A program made the translations under genes and the position numbers. The notes below the pieces were generated by a model. It had not been told where the DNA came from, made no database searches, and saw only the letters and a program-made list of their open reading frames with translations. A stretch of 64,000 nt of DNA from Marinomonas sp. IMCC 4694 (GTDB lineage: Bacteria; Pseudomonadota; Gammaproteobacteria; Pseudomonadales; Marinomonadaceae). Position 1 is the first letter of the stretch; every line of letters begins with the position of its first letter. The stretch covers positions 2,852,001-2,916,000 of the forward strand of contig NZ_VSRV01000001.1 of NCBI RefSeq assembly GCF_008122525.1. Reading direction: 5' to 3'. This document shows, in pieces, positions 44,230 to 52,891 of this stretch.

Positions 44230-44857
44230 GTTTGAGAATAAAGAGAAAAACCTTCCCGCTGCATCCATGCAGCCTTGAATCTTCCTGAAAAGAGACAGAA
44301 CCTCCATCCTGGAGGCGTGGGCAAATCCGTTCGCCCTCTGTCTAATAATTAATTTACCGATATAATCCCTTCCATGCAAGCCTGATGATAAAGAAACTCT
44401 TTTTCAAGGTGGTGATTACCGGACGCTTACTCGCTATGGGACAAGCTGACGTCTACTCGTCAATTCAACAAGGCGTACTAGATGGCGCGGAGAACAATGA
44501 GTTTGCCCTAACGATTGCTCGTCATGCCGAAGTCGCGAAACACTATTCTTATGACGTGCATTCTCGTGTGCCAGATATCGTGTTGATCTCGAAAGCAACC
44601 ATGGATCGCTTAACACCAGACCAGCGTAAAGCGGTTAAAGAAGCGGCAAAAGAGTCTACTGAGTTCCAAAAGAAAGCTTGGACAAAAGCCGTTAACGACG
44701 CAAAAACTATGAGCGAAGAAAAATTTGGTGTGACCTTTTATTACCCAGATGTTAGTGAGTTTCAAGCGGCCGTTCAGCCAATGTACGAAGAGCTAAAATC
44801 AGACCCGGCAAAATATAAGGTTTATCAGGCAATCCGCCAGCAAGCGGAGTCAAAATA

Positions 44858-45376
44858 ATGCCCAAAATAAGACGTTTCCTGGACATCTGTCTAGGGACAA
44901 CGTGCTCTCTCTTACTCCTTAGCATGGTCGTGATACTTAGCTGGCAGGTAATCAGCCGTTATGTATTCAACGACCCTTCGACTTACACCGAAGAGTTACT
45001 AAGGTTAGGATTGGTCTGGTTGTCTCTATTAGGAGCTGCTTATTCTGCTGGCCGTGGTTCTCATATGGCCATTGATCTACTGCGCGATATTTCGCGCGGT
45101 AGATTTCAAAAACTCCTTAAGATGTTAGTCCCTATCAGCTTTATTATTTTCAGCATTTACGTAATGATTCTGGGCGGTTTACACAGCATGCAAATCGCTT
45201 CGAAACAACTCACCGCTGTACTGCAAATGCCGATGTCGAGTTTTTATGCAGCCCTGCCCGTTTGCGGTGTGTTGTTGATTTTGTACGCCATTTTAAATTT
45301 GATTGATGTCATCAGAACACCAGCTAATGAAGCACCTTTCGATGACATCAAAAAATCACTCAGTATGGGAGAATAG
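44858..45376 (+). CDS. TRAP transporter small permease DctQ
   Basis: A 172-residue inner-membrane protein with four membrane helices, the small subunit of a TRAP transporter. The segment SWQVISRYVFNDPSTYTEELLRLGLVWLSLLGAAYSAGRGSHMAID is the family signature region (in pieces VISRYVFNDP and RLGLVWLSLLG). Its ATG overlaps the dctP stop by one base. It is followed by dctM after 2 bases. Because dctP is interrupted, expression may now depend on an IS-borne promoter or be lost. Confidence 0.93.
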   Translation: MPKIRRFLDICLGTTCSLLLLSMVVILSWQVISRYVFNDPSTYTEELLRLGLVWLSLLGAAYSAGRGSHMAIDLLRDISRGRFQKLLKMLVPISFIIFSIYVMILGGLHSMQIASKQLTAVLQMPMSSFYAALPVCGVLLILYAILNLIDVIRTPANEAPFDDIKKSLSMGE

Positions 45377-45378
45377 AC

Positions 45379-46677
45379 ATGGCAGGTGAAGCGAGCTTAG
45401 TCCTGATTATTACCTTTTTGATCCTGTCTCTTTTAGGGTTGCCCCTGGCGATTGCTCTAGTCGCATCGTCTTTAGCCGCTGTCACCATGATAGTGCCTGT
45501 CGACATGGCGCTGTTTACTTCAGCGCAAAAAATGGTCGCTAGCTTAGACAGTTTTTCCTTGTTAGCCGTGCCATTTTTTATTCTCTCTGGAGTGATTATG
45601 AACTCCGGTGGTATCGCCATACGTTTAGTCAACTTTGCGAAACTGCTCGCAGGGCGTATTCCAGGATCTTTAGCGCAAACTAACATCGCTGGTAACGTCT
45701 TATTTGGCTGTATTTCAGGATCGGCCATTGCCGCATCCACCTCCATTGGTAGCGTGATGGTGCCGATTCAAGCCAAAGAAGGCTACGACCGATCCTTTGC
45801 GGCCGCGGTGAACATCGCCTCAGCCCCAACGGGTATGTTAGTGCCACCAACGACAGCCTTTATCATTTATTCCTTGGTATCTGGTGGCACCTCCGTTGCG
45901 GCCTTGTTTTTAGGTGGTGCCGTCGCGGGTATTATTTGGGCCTTGGGCTTGGTGTTAGTTACCGTCATTATTGCCAAAAAACGCAAATACCCTTTGTCGG
46001 ACAGAGTACCGTTTAAAGAAGCGATTCAGATTACACTCGATGCGATTCCCAGCTTATTCCTTATCATCTTTATCATCGGTGGGATTGTCATGGGTATCGT
46101 CACACCGGTAGAAGCCTCTGGTATTGCAGTGATCTACACCATGGTTTTAGCGTTTTTCATCCACAAAACTACGTCACTTAAAGCACTACCTAAATTTCTA
46201 ATCGAGACATCACACATTACTGGTACCATCATGTTGCTGTTAGCGGCATCGGCCACTTTGTCTTTCGCTATGGCCTTTACTGGTATTCCAGCCGCAATAT
46301 CGGCCTTGATTTTAGGCATATCTAACGACCCTATTATGGTCATGCTGATTATCAATATTTTATTATTGGTCATTGGTTGCTTTATGGACATTGGGCCGGC
46401 GATTTTGATCTTCACGCCGATCTTATTACCGATTGCCATGAAAGTGGGCTACGACCCTGTACACTTTGGCGTCGTTATGATTTTCAACCTAGCCATCGGC
46501 ACTATTACACCACCAGTCGGAACAGGTTTATTCGTCGGCGCCACCGTAGCCAAAGTGAAAGTAGAACAAGTCATCGTCGCCCTCGCCCCCTTCTACTTCG
46601 TGCTATTGAGCTTACTTGCCGTTATCTCCTACGTGCCAGTCATCACCTTGTTTTTACCCAAGCTCTTTGGGCTTTGA
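45379..46677 (+). CDS. TRAP transporter large permease DctM
   Basis: A 432-residue permease with about 12 membrane helices, the sodium-coupled transport subunit of TRAP systems. Motifs include AVPFFILSGVIMNSGGIA, GCISGSAIAASTSIGSVMVP and FNLAIGTITPPVGTGLFVGA. Intact. Together with DctQ and the now-split DctP it is probably specific for a pectin-derived acid sugar, as inferred from the GH105 and rhamnose genes upstream. Confidence 0.94.
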   Translation: MAGEASLVLIITFLILSLLGLPLAIALVASSLAAVTMIVPVDMALFTSAQKMVASLDSFSLLAVPFFILSGVIMNSGGIAIRLVNFAKLLAGRIPGSLAQTNIAGNVLFGCISGSAIAASTSIGSVMVPIQAKEGYDRSFAAAVNIASAPTGMLVPPTTAFIIYSLVSGGTSVAALFLGGAVAGIIWALGLVLVTVIIAKKRKYPLSDRVPFKEAIQITLDAIPSLFLIIFIIGGIVMGIVTPVEASGIAVIYTMVLAFFIHKTTSLKALPKFLIETSHITGTIMLLLAASATLSFAMAFTGIPAAISALILGISNDPIMVMLIINILLLVIGCFMDIGPAILIFTPILLPIAMKVGYDPVHFGVVMIFNLAIGTITPPVGTGLFVGATVAKVKVEQVIVALAPFYFVLLSLLAVISYVPVITLFLPKLFGL

Positions 46678-46718
46678 ATGAATAGCTTTGGGGTTTAAAA
46701 CGGCTCATTGATTCAAAA

Positions 46719-46754
46719 AAACAGCATGGAAGCGTTTAAACTTTCATGCTGTTT
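46719..46754. terminator. Terminator between dctM and the convergent gene
   Basis: AAACAGCATGGAAG (46719-46732) pairs with CTTTCATGCTGTTT (46741-46754), with one G-T position. A and T runs on either side suggest function in both directions. Confidence 0.85.
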
Positions 46755-46773
46755 CTCTTTAACAATAGAAGCG

Positions 46774-47751
46774 TTACGTCTCTACTTTCGAATACAGGTA
46801 TTTCTGACAGCGGGTTTCGTCCATGCGTTTGACGACGAAGGCTAGAACCGCGATTGCAACGATCGAAAACACAATGCGCCCCCAGAATACGGTGGTGAAG
46901 TTGGCGCCAATCAATAACACCAACAAGGTGTCTTCTATCATGCTGTGCATTAAGTTAAGCAGCATCATGGCGATGAAGATGTCCCGTGGTGTGATGTGCC
47001 CGCGTTTGGCTTCGTTGATCAATAAGCCACCACCAAAAGACACGCCTAGAGTAATACCCACTATGGTTAAATTGGTCGCTTCACGGCTGATGCCCAACAC
47101 CGATAAAATAGGGCGTAGCATGATGCCCATAAGTTTTTCGATGCCGAGCAGTTTCAGCAGACGCAGAAACGTCATCAGCACAGCAATCACCACGAAGAGC
47201 ATCACCAAACTTTTCACCTGCTCAATCGCCCAATCTAAATAGCTGGCGTCGACCGTGGATTCAGGTCGCCATACCACTTCTGCAGGGGTATTTAATACCT
47301 CAAAATAATGATAATACTGATGCAATAGCCAACCCATGAGTAAACCGCCGCCAAGACGAATCACCAATGTCGCGACAATGCCCACGCCGGCTTTTTTCGC
47401 CACCGCCACTTCCACAGGCAGGGAATGCGCCAGCAACAGCAGAATACTCAGCACCGAGACCTGAGCGACGGTTAATTCGGTGTCTAGGCTCATGAACACC
47501 ACCAGCCCAGCGTACATATTAGTCACCAAGGTGGTCGCCCACACCAAACCCATTTCACTGGGCAAACCGACGATCGACATCACGGGGCCGAGCCATAGAC
47601 TCAACAGTTCAATGCCACCCAATTCTTCTACCACCTTAATCACGATGATCATCGGCACCATGATTTTATACAGCGTCCAAGTAACATCGAAAATCTCTCT
47701 GAACAAGCTATGAAACAACAGCCCTGCCCAACGCGTTATGTGTGTTTGCAT
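46774..47751 (-). CDS. Membrane protein with nucleoside-recognition (Gate) domains
   Basis: A 325-residue multi-pass protein with two related halves of the nucleoside-recognition/Gate type, also seen in SpmA/SpmB and nucleoside transporters. Examples are MVPMIIVIKVVEELGGIELLSLWLGPVMSIVGLP in the first half (in parts KIMVPMIIVIK and WLGPVMSIVGLP) and LLGIEKLMGIMLRPILSVLG in the second. It is probably a transporter, perhaps linked to cell-envelope metabolism; substrate unknown. ATG follows GGGAGTGGAAAC. Confidence 0.82.
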   Translation of the reverse strand: MQTHITRWAGLLFHSLFREIFDVTWTLYKIMVPMIIVIKVVEELGGIELLSLWLGPVMSIVGLPSEMGLVWATTLVTNMYAGLVVFMSLDTELTVAQVSVLSILLLLAHSLPVEVAVAKKAGVGIVATLVIRLGGGLLMGWLLHQYYHYFEVLNTPAEVVWRPESTVDASYLDWAIEQVKSLVMLFVVIAVLMTFLRLLKLLGIEKLMGIMLRPILSVLGISREATNLTIVGITLGVSFGGGLLINEAKRGHITPRDIFIAMMLLNLMHSMIEDTLLVLLIGANFTTVFWGRIVFSIVAIAVLAFVVKRMDETRCQKYLYSKVET

Positions 47752-47867
47752 GTTTCCACTCCCAACAAGAATCGCGCAAACTGTAAACGCTTATTAAAAA
47801 ATGTCGCGAGCTTTGGGTATTTAATCGTTGTCGGAAGAGACATTAAGGTCACCTCGTCGTACACAGT

Positions 47868-48533
47868 CTATAACGCATTAAGAGCACCGCCCTTTTCAAT
47901 CGCTTTTTGATAGCTCGGCATGGTGTTGACTTGCTGAATAAAGCGCGCAATATTAGGGAATTTCACCATGTCCAATCTTGTTGTTGACGCTTGCAGGGGA
48001 AAGCTCATTTGAATGTCGGCGGCACTTAGCTGCTCGCCCGTAAACCAAGTGTGCTTTGCCAAGGTGTCTTCGATAAACTGCATCTGTGGTTGCAGTCTTG
48101 GCATAATGAATTTTTCTTGAATTTTATCAGTTAACGCTTTGGCAATCGGTTTCACAAAAAAAGGCATCGGACTTTTTGGTACCTTCATCATTACCAGCTT
48201 CATCACCAACAAAGGCATCAAAGAACCCTCTGCAAAGTGCAACCAATAGCGATAATCCAGCACAGCTTGCCCATTTTTTGGCTTCAAACGTTGCTCTGTG
48301 TCGTATTGATCTAAAAGATATTCAATGATCGCCCCAGATTCCGCCACGGTGAGCTCACCATCGGTGATCACCGGAGACTTTCCTAAAGGATGGATCTTTT
48401 TGAGGGACTCAGGCGCCGACGCCGAATCAGGGTCGCGCTTATACTCAACAATGTCATACTCAACGCCAAGCTCTTCTAATAACCAAATAATACGCTGGGA
48501 ACGAGAATTCTCTAAATGGTGAACGGTAATCAT
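47868..48533 (-). CDS. Glutathione S-transferase
   Basis: A 221-residue cytosolic GST. The thioredoxin-like N-terminal domain (ITVHHLENSRSQRIIWLLEELG, with the HPLGKSPVI cis-proline region and the glutathione-binding AESGAIIEYLL) is followed by an all-helical C-terminal domain. The catalytic residue is probably the Ser in LENSRSQR, as in bacterial beta- or theta-like GSTs. The gene is monocistronic. Its role may be detoxification or reduction of electrophiles; no specific substrate can be named. Confidence 0.9.
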   Translation of the reverse strand: MITVHHLENSRSQRIIWLLEELGVEYDIVEYKRDPDSASAPESLKKIHPLGKSPVITDGELTVAESGAIIEYLLDQYDTEQRLKPKNGQAVLDYRYWLHFAEGSLMPLLVMKLVMMKVPKSPMPFFVKPIAKALTDKIQEKFIMPRLQPQMQFIEDTLAKHTWFTGEQLSAADIQMSFPLQASTTRLDMVKFPNIARFIQQVNTMPSYQKAIEKGGALNAL

Positions 48534-48573
48534 ACAACCTCCTTATGGCTTTATCAGATACACAAACATCAAC

Positions 48574-48619
48574 AATGCAAAGTAACAACAATGTGCAACC
48601 GCACTAATGCAAAGTAACA
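48574..48619. repeat. Direct repeats AATGCAAAGTAACA upstream of the GST gene
   Basis: AATGCAAAGTAACA is found at 48574-48587 and 48606-48619, exactly 32 bases apart (three helical turns). The pair lies 40-85 bases upstream of the GST start on the minus strand. Three-turn spacing suggests binding by a dimeric regulator. The rest of the 367-base gap to the DMT gene shows only a weak hairpin (AAGAGT...ACTCTT, 48773-48790) and no gene. Confidence 0.55.
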
Positions 48620-48900
48620 TTGATACGGTGGAAGCTCATAAAAAGATGAGGTTATCTTGACGTTTTTCAGCCGTCCCGCCCCGGTAAAAAGTTCAACGAC
48701 CCATCATTTAGTTCCATTATTAAATGGCAAATAACCACTTCTTGACAGTACAGCTTTGCACACAAAAAATTAAGAGTGTAGAAAAACTCTTGCCTCAAGG
48801 AATTTAAAGCCGGCGCTTATTTTCGTTGAACGCTTTAACATTGAGCGCAGTGAAACAGGACTCTTCTTGTTTTTGTGATCATGTTTGATGAGGTAGCCAT

Positions 48901-49818
48901 ATGTTGAGATACTATGTTGCATTGCTGGTTTTGGGCAGTATTTGGGGATCTAATTTTATTTTCATGAAATGGTCCACTGAGCTTATTTCCCCTATGCAGA
49001 CCGTCATGCTCCGCGTTTTATCGGGCTTTATTCCTTTGCTCATCGTCGCGCTTTACCGCCGGCAAATCCACACCGGCCAGTTGAAATATTTGCTTCATTT
49101 CGCCGTCATGTCTGTCTTAGCAACGACGTTCTACTACTACGGCTTTGTGGCCGGCACCGCTTTAATACCAACAAGCATTGCTGGGTTGTTAAGTGGCACC
49201 ATTCCTATTTTTACTTTTATCTGTGCATTTTTGTTTTTACGCCAAGATCGCCCCACATTTCAAATGCTGCTTGGGGTCATGGTGGGGTTTATCGGTATCG
49301 TTATCAGTACCAAACCATGGGAAGGCGCGGAAGGCGTTAATGTCGTCGGTGTGCTATGGATGTTAGCCGGCACCACCAGCCTAGGCATCTCGTTCGTGTA
49401 TGCACAGCGCCAACTGTCCTCATTAAAACTGCCGCCAGTCGCTTTAGCCACTTGGCAAACAGGCTGCGCGTCACTGACGCTGCTGGTGCTAACCGATTTT
49501 AGTGGCATCACCAATGTCGCTGCGGATCTAAAAACCCTACTAGGATTGGTGATCGGACTGGGTATTTTTGGCACCGGAGGGGCTTTCTTTCTTTACTACT
49601 ATGTTATTGAAAAACTGGGCTCGGTCAAAGCTTCAGGAGGCACTTACATTGCACCAGTGGTCGCGGTGGTTATTGGCGCTTTTGTGGGTGAAAAGATGGA
49701 TGCCTCTATTGCACTGGCATTGATATTGATTCTAGGCGGCGTGATTTTGATTCAGACAGGAAAGCACAAAACGCCGCGTCCAGTAGACTCCCCAGTCCAT
49801 TCAGCTTCCATTGATTAA
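48901..49818 (+). CDS. EamA/DMT family transporter
   Basis: A 305-residue inner-membrane protein with ten predicted helices in two EamA repeats: the first starts LGSIWGSNFIFMKWSTELISP, the second covers LWMLAGTTSLGISFVYAQRQ to VVIGAFVGEKMDASIALALIL. The family exports amino acids, metabolites or drugs. The gene is convergent to a LysR regulator gene with a 4-base overlap at the stops. The promoter region is described under the GST repeats. Confidence 0.88.
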   Translation: MLRYYVALLVLGSIWGSNFIFMKWSTELISPMQTVMLRVLSGFIPLLIVALYRRQIHTGQLKYLLHFAVMSVLATTFYYYGFVAGTALIPTSIAGLLSGTIPIFTFICAFLFLRQDRPTFQMLLGVMVGFIGIVISTKPWEGAEGVNVVGVLWMLAGTTSLGISFVYAQRQLSSLKLPPVALATWQTGCASLTLLVLTDFSGITNVAADLKTLLGLVIGLGIFGTGGAFFLYYYVIEKLGSVKASGGTYIAPVVAVVIGAFVGEKMDASIALALILILGGVILIQTGKHKTPRPVDSPVHSASID

Positions 49819-50690
49819 AGTCGAGTTAATTCTTTCTGGCACCACGTCCAAACAGCGTCAACGGTAGGATGTGGTGACCGGCTTCGTTTTCGCACCAAAT
49901 AGTAATCTGGCTCAACCGTGACTGTCTTTTCAAAAACGGGGACAAGTCGCCCAGCTTTAATGTCTTTTTCGACAAAAGCGAAGCAGGCAAGGGCAATGCC
50001 TTGACCCGCAAGCGCCGCATCAATCGCCAATGTCGTCTGATTAAACGTGGCCCCGGTGAGTTTTTCGGTGGTATCGCAAAAGGTCGGCCAGTGATTGTGC
50101 GCATCGATTAAAATAGGAAATTCTGTCAACTGCGCCAACGAAAGCGGTGGTGCTCGATTCGTAAACAATAACGGGCTGGCAACGGCTATGAGTTGTTGCG
50201 GAAACAACCGCGCGGCTTCCAAATGAGCAGGAAAGGTATTGCGCGTAAGTCGTATTGCGATGTCGACCTGATCCCTATCGAAATCCGACACCGATTCGGT
50301 CGCGACAGTACGCAGCTCTATTCCAGGCATCGAAGCGGTCAGTTCACTCAAGCGTGGAATAAGCACTTTTGCCGCAAAAGTCGGCGTAACGCTGATCGTC
50401 ACAATATTGGGACGCGACTGAATGGCATGGGTCGCTTCACCCATCACCTCGAATGCGTGCGTCATGCTGACCAAATAAAGAGCGCCCTGCGTTGTTAAAG
50501 CCAAGCCACGGGGCAAACGTTGAAAAAGCGTTTGCCCCAAATGCGCTTCTAAGGCTCGAACTTGCTGAGCAACCGCCCCTTGAGTGACACCCAGTTCTTG
50601 CGCCGCCGTTCGAAAGCTCAAGCATCTTCCTGCCACTTCAAACGCCCGTAGCGCATTTAATGGGGGCAATTTTCTGCGTGGTAAGCTCAT
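49815..50690 (-). CDS. LysR-family regulator, GcvA-like
   Basis: A 291-residue LysR regulator beginning MSLPRRKLPPLNALRAFEVA at ATG 50690 (GGAATGAGAGC upstream). The HTH is FRTAAQELGVTQGAVAQQVRALE, close to GcvA/AmpR-type members. It lies upstream of hutG with about 125 bases between and on the same strand as the hut genes, but its gene starts after hutG ends. Its targets are not evident; the convergent DMT gene is one candidate. Confidence 0.85.
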   Translation of the reverse strand: MSLPRRKLPPLNALRAFEVAGRCLSFRTAAQELGVTQGAVAQQVRALEAHLGQTLFQRLPRGLALTTQGALYLVSMTHAFEVMGEATHAIQSRPNIVTISVTPTFAAKVLIPRLSELTASMPGIELRTVATESVSDFDRDQVDIAIRLTRNTFPAHLEAARLFPQQLIAVASPLLFTNRAPPLSLAQLTEFPILIDAHNHWPTFCDTTEKLTGATFNQTTLAIDAALAGQGIALACFAFVEKDIKAGRLVPVFEKTVTVEPDYYLVRKRSRSPHPTVDAVWTWCQKELTRL

Positions 50691-50815
50691 GCTCTCATTC
50701 CTATATTGCCGTTCATATAACACCAAATATAAGACCACTGTATCATTTTATAACGCTATCAATGTCGCTATTTTTTAACGCTACTGTCTGACCCATTAGT
50801 GACAAAGCAACGAGA

Positions 50816-51628
50816 CTAAAAACGAACGTGCTGGCAGGCTTCTATCACGTCTTTCAGTTGCTGCTTGATAAAGGGTAATTTGCTGTCATCCAGTTGGTAT
50901 TCAGCGCGTTTCGCCATCTCATCGTTTAAATACGTCGCTTGGGAAAGTTCAAGCTGGATGGCGTGAATACCCTCGCTCGGTTGGCCGAAGTGGCGGGTGA
51001 TGTAGCCGCCTTTAAATCGCCCATTCACGACTTGTGTATAGTGGGGGCGCAGTACTTGAGTCACGATGCTGGCGATGGCTGAATCGCAAGATTCGCCGGC
51101 ATTTGTACCCCAATTAAAGTCGGGCAATGTGCCGTCAAATAACATCGGGACTTGTGCCGCGATACTGTGTGCATCAAACAAAATCGCGTAGCCAAACTTG
51201 GCTTTTAATCGCGCGAGTTCTTGCTCAATAGTGCCGTGATAGGGCTTCCAAATGTGCTCCTTACACAAGGCTTTGTGTTCGTCGCTTGGCGCTTTCCCAT
51301 CGATAAAAATCGGGCTTTCGTCGAAGAGAATGTCCGGAAACAAGCCTGTGGTTTTGGTCGCGTACAGCGGTTTGTCATCATAAGGTCGATTAAGATCGAT
51401 CACATAACGCGAATAGTTTGCCTTGATAAATCCCACGCCCAATGATTCTAAAAAGTCATAAAGTTCGGGAATAAACCAATCCGTATCAGGCAGTTTTTTG
51501 GCCTGATCCGACAAGCCCGCTTGCACTTCTGACGTTAGATTCAGACCAGAATGCGGCATACTCACCAACAAGGGCGAATCGCCTTGTTTGAAGTCGAACG
51601 CTGGCACGGGCAACCCTATTTGGCTCAT
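50816..51628 (-). CDS. hutG: N-formylglutamate deformylase
   Basis: A 270-residue metal-dependent amidohydrolase that cleaves N-formylglutamate to glutamate and formate, the last step of the five-step histidine pathway. ATG 51628 (MSQIGLPVP) follows GAGG at 8 bases. Family motifs are VSMPHSGLNLT, IDLNRPYDD, YHGTIEQELARLKAKFGYAILFDAHSI and INQ-like IHAIQLELSQATYL. It follows hutI after 10 bases and closes the hutUHIG unit. Confidence 0.95.
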   Translation of the reverse strand: MSQIGLPVPAFDFKQGDSPLLVSMPHSGLNLTSEVQAGLSDQAKKLPDTDWFIPELYDFLESLGVGFIKANYSRYVIDLNRPYDDKPLYATKTTGLFPDILFDESPIFIDGKAPSDEHKALCKEHIWKPYHGTIEQELARLKAKFGYAILFDAHSIAAQVPMLFDGTLPDFNWGTNAGESCDSAIASIVTQVLRPHYTQVVNGRFKGGYITRHFGQPSEGIHAIQLELSQATYLNDEMAKRAEYQLDDSKLPFIKQQLKDVIEACQHVRF

Positions 51629-51638
51629 ATTTTTTTCC

Positions 51639-52859
51639 TCAATGCCGTTTACCTTCATGGACTCTGGCTTTTACCAAGTTTCCACCCAGCCAATAGCTGA
51701 GTTCTCCTGGGCTTTCTACGTCCCAGCACACAAAATCAGCGACTTTGCCGACTTCCAAACTACCATGAGTATCGCTCATTCCCAGCGCTTTTGCCGCATG
51801 AATGGTCGCGCCAGCCAAAGACTCTTCTGGCGTCAGTGCGAACAAGGTACACGCCATGTTCATCATCAATCGAAGCGATAACGCAGGCGAGGTTCCGGGG
51901 TTGGCATCCGTGGCAATCGCCATTGGTACGTCATACTGGCGCAACAAAGCAATCGGCGGACGTTGCGTTTCTTTTAGGGTGAAAAACGCACCCGGCAATA
52001 ACACGGCCACCGTGCCGGACGCAGCCATGGCTTTTACATCCGTTGCTTCAATGAACTCAATATGATCCGCCGACAAGGCTTGGAACGACGCCGCCATGCG
52101 AGTGCCACCTAAAGACGATAACTGTTCCGCGTGTATTTTCACTGGCAACCCGAGCGACTTGGCTGCACGAAAATAACGCTCAACCTGATCCGTACTAAAC
52201 GCAATGCCTTCACAAAACGCATCGACCGCATCGGCCATGCCAAGCGTCACCAGCTTTGGCAATACTGTATCGCACAAGTAATCAATGTAGCGATCTTTGT
52301 CGTCAAATTCCGGTGGCATCGCGTGAGCCGCCAAGCAAGTCCGCTTAATGGTGACAGGAAATTGATGGCCCAATTCGGTGGCGACGCGCAGCATCTTGAG
52401 TTCACTATCGAGGGACAAACCGTAACCCGATTTGATCTCGACGGTCGTCACGCCATCGGCCATCAGGCTTTTTAAACGGCGAGATGCACTGGCGACTAAT
52501 TCTGCTTCGCTGGCGTTGCGTGTTGCTTTCACCGACGAGGCAATGCCGCCGCCCTGCTTGGCGATGTCTTGATAACTCACGCCATTCAAACGCTGCTCGA
52601 ATTCCCCCGCTCGGTTACCACCAAACACCAAGTGCGTGTGGCAATCGATCAAACCCGGCGTGATCCAACCGCCTTGCACATCATGCTCTTGCTGAGCCTG
52701 ATACGCTGGCAAGCTGGCCGCTTCGCCAATCCAAACGATACGGCCACCCGATACGCCAATGGCGGCATTTTCGATCACGCTGTAGCGACCGTTTTTCATG
52801 GTCGCCACATGCGCGCCACGCCACAGGCTGTCGAGTCGTAATGGCGTATTGTTTGTCAT
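51639..52859 (-). CDS. hutI: Imidazolonepropionase
   Basis: A 406-residue metal-dependent hydrolase converting imidazolone-5-propionate to N-formimino-glutamate. The metal site WITPGLIDCHTHLVFGGNRAGEFE is present, further ligands in IHAEQLSSLGG and SADHIEFIEA, and the late Asp in PMAIATDANPGTSP. ATG follows AAGGAAAGGTT. It is 33 bases from hutH upstream, within the hut unit. Confidence 0.96.
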   Translation of the reverse strand: MTNNTPLRLDSLWRGAHVATMKNGRYSVIENAAIGVSGGRIVWIGEAASLPAYQAQQEHDVQGGWITPGLIDCHTHLVFGGNRAGEFEQRLNGVSYQDIAKQGGGIASSVKATRNASEAELVASASRRLKSLMADGVTTVEIKSGYGLSLDSELKMLRVATELGHQFPVTIKRTCLAAHAMPPEFDDKDRYIDYLCDTVLPKLVTLGMADAVDAFCEGIAFSTDQVERYFRAAKSLGLPVKIHAEQLSSLGGTRMAASFQALSADHIEFIEATDVKAMAASGTVAVLLPGAFFTLKETQRPPIALLRQYDVPMAIATDANPGTSPALSLRLMMNMACTLFALTPEESLAGATIHAAKALGMSDTHGSLEVGKVADFVCWDVESPGELSYWLGGNLVKARVHEGKRH

Positions 52860-52891
52860 AACCTTTCCTTTTCTTAAACCACTAAACTTGG

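Larger units (their letters stand above)
42181..44430 (+). mobile_element. IS66-family insertion sequence with intact ends and 8-base target duplication
   Basis: The element begins GTAAGCGTCCGG and ends CCGGACGCTTAC, matching inverted ends for at least 12 bases. TCGCTATG flanks it on both sides (42173-42180 and 44431-44438), the 8-base duplication typical of IS66. It encodes TnpB and TnpC but no TnpA. The fresh, perfect duplication and open transposase genes indicate recent insertion. The segment after tnpC (44230-44430) contains short hairpins (CTGCATCCATGCAG and CCTCCATCCTGGAGG) and no gene. Confidence 0.96.
41614..44858 (+). pseudogene. TRAP transporter binding protein DctP, split by IS66
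   Basis: The gene begins at ATG 41614 (AAGGATAAGAAA upstream) with a signal peptide ending ASASAYA and runs to codon 189 (LGGSPIAM) at 42180, where a 2250-base IS66-type element is inserted. It resumes at 44439 with GQADVYSSIQQGVLDGAENN and ends at 44858. Removing the element and one copy of the 8-base duplication restores an uninterrupted 328-residue DctP protein, the family's normal size. The protein would deliver a uronate or unsaturated rhamnogalacturonan disaccharide to DctQM. The 5' piece could still yield a truncated peptide; the gene should be non-functional. Confidence 0.95.
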
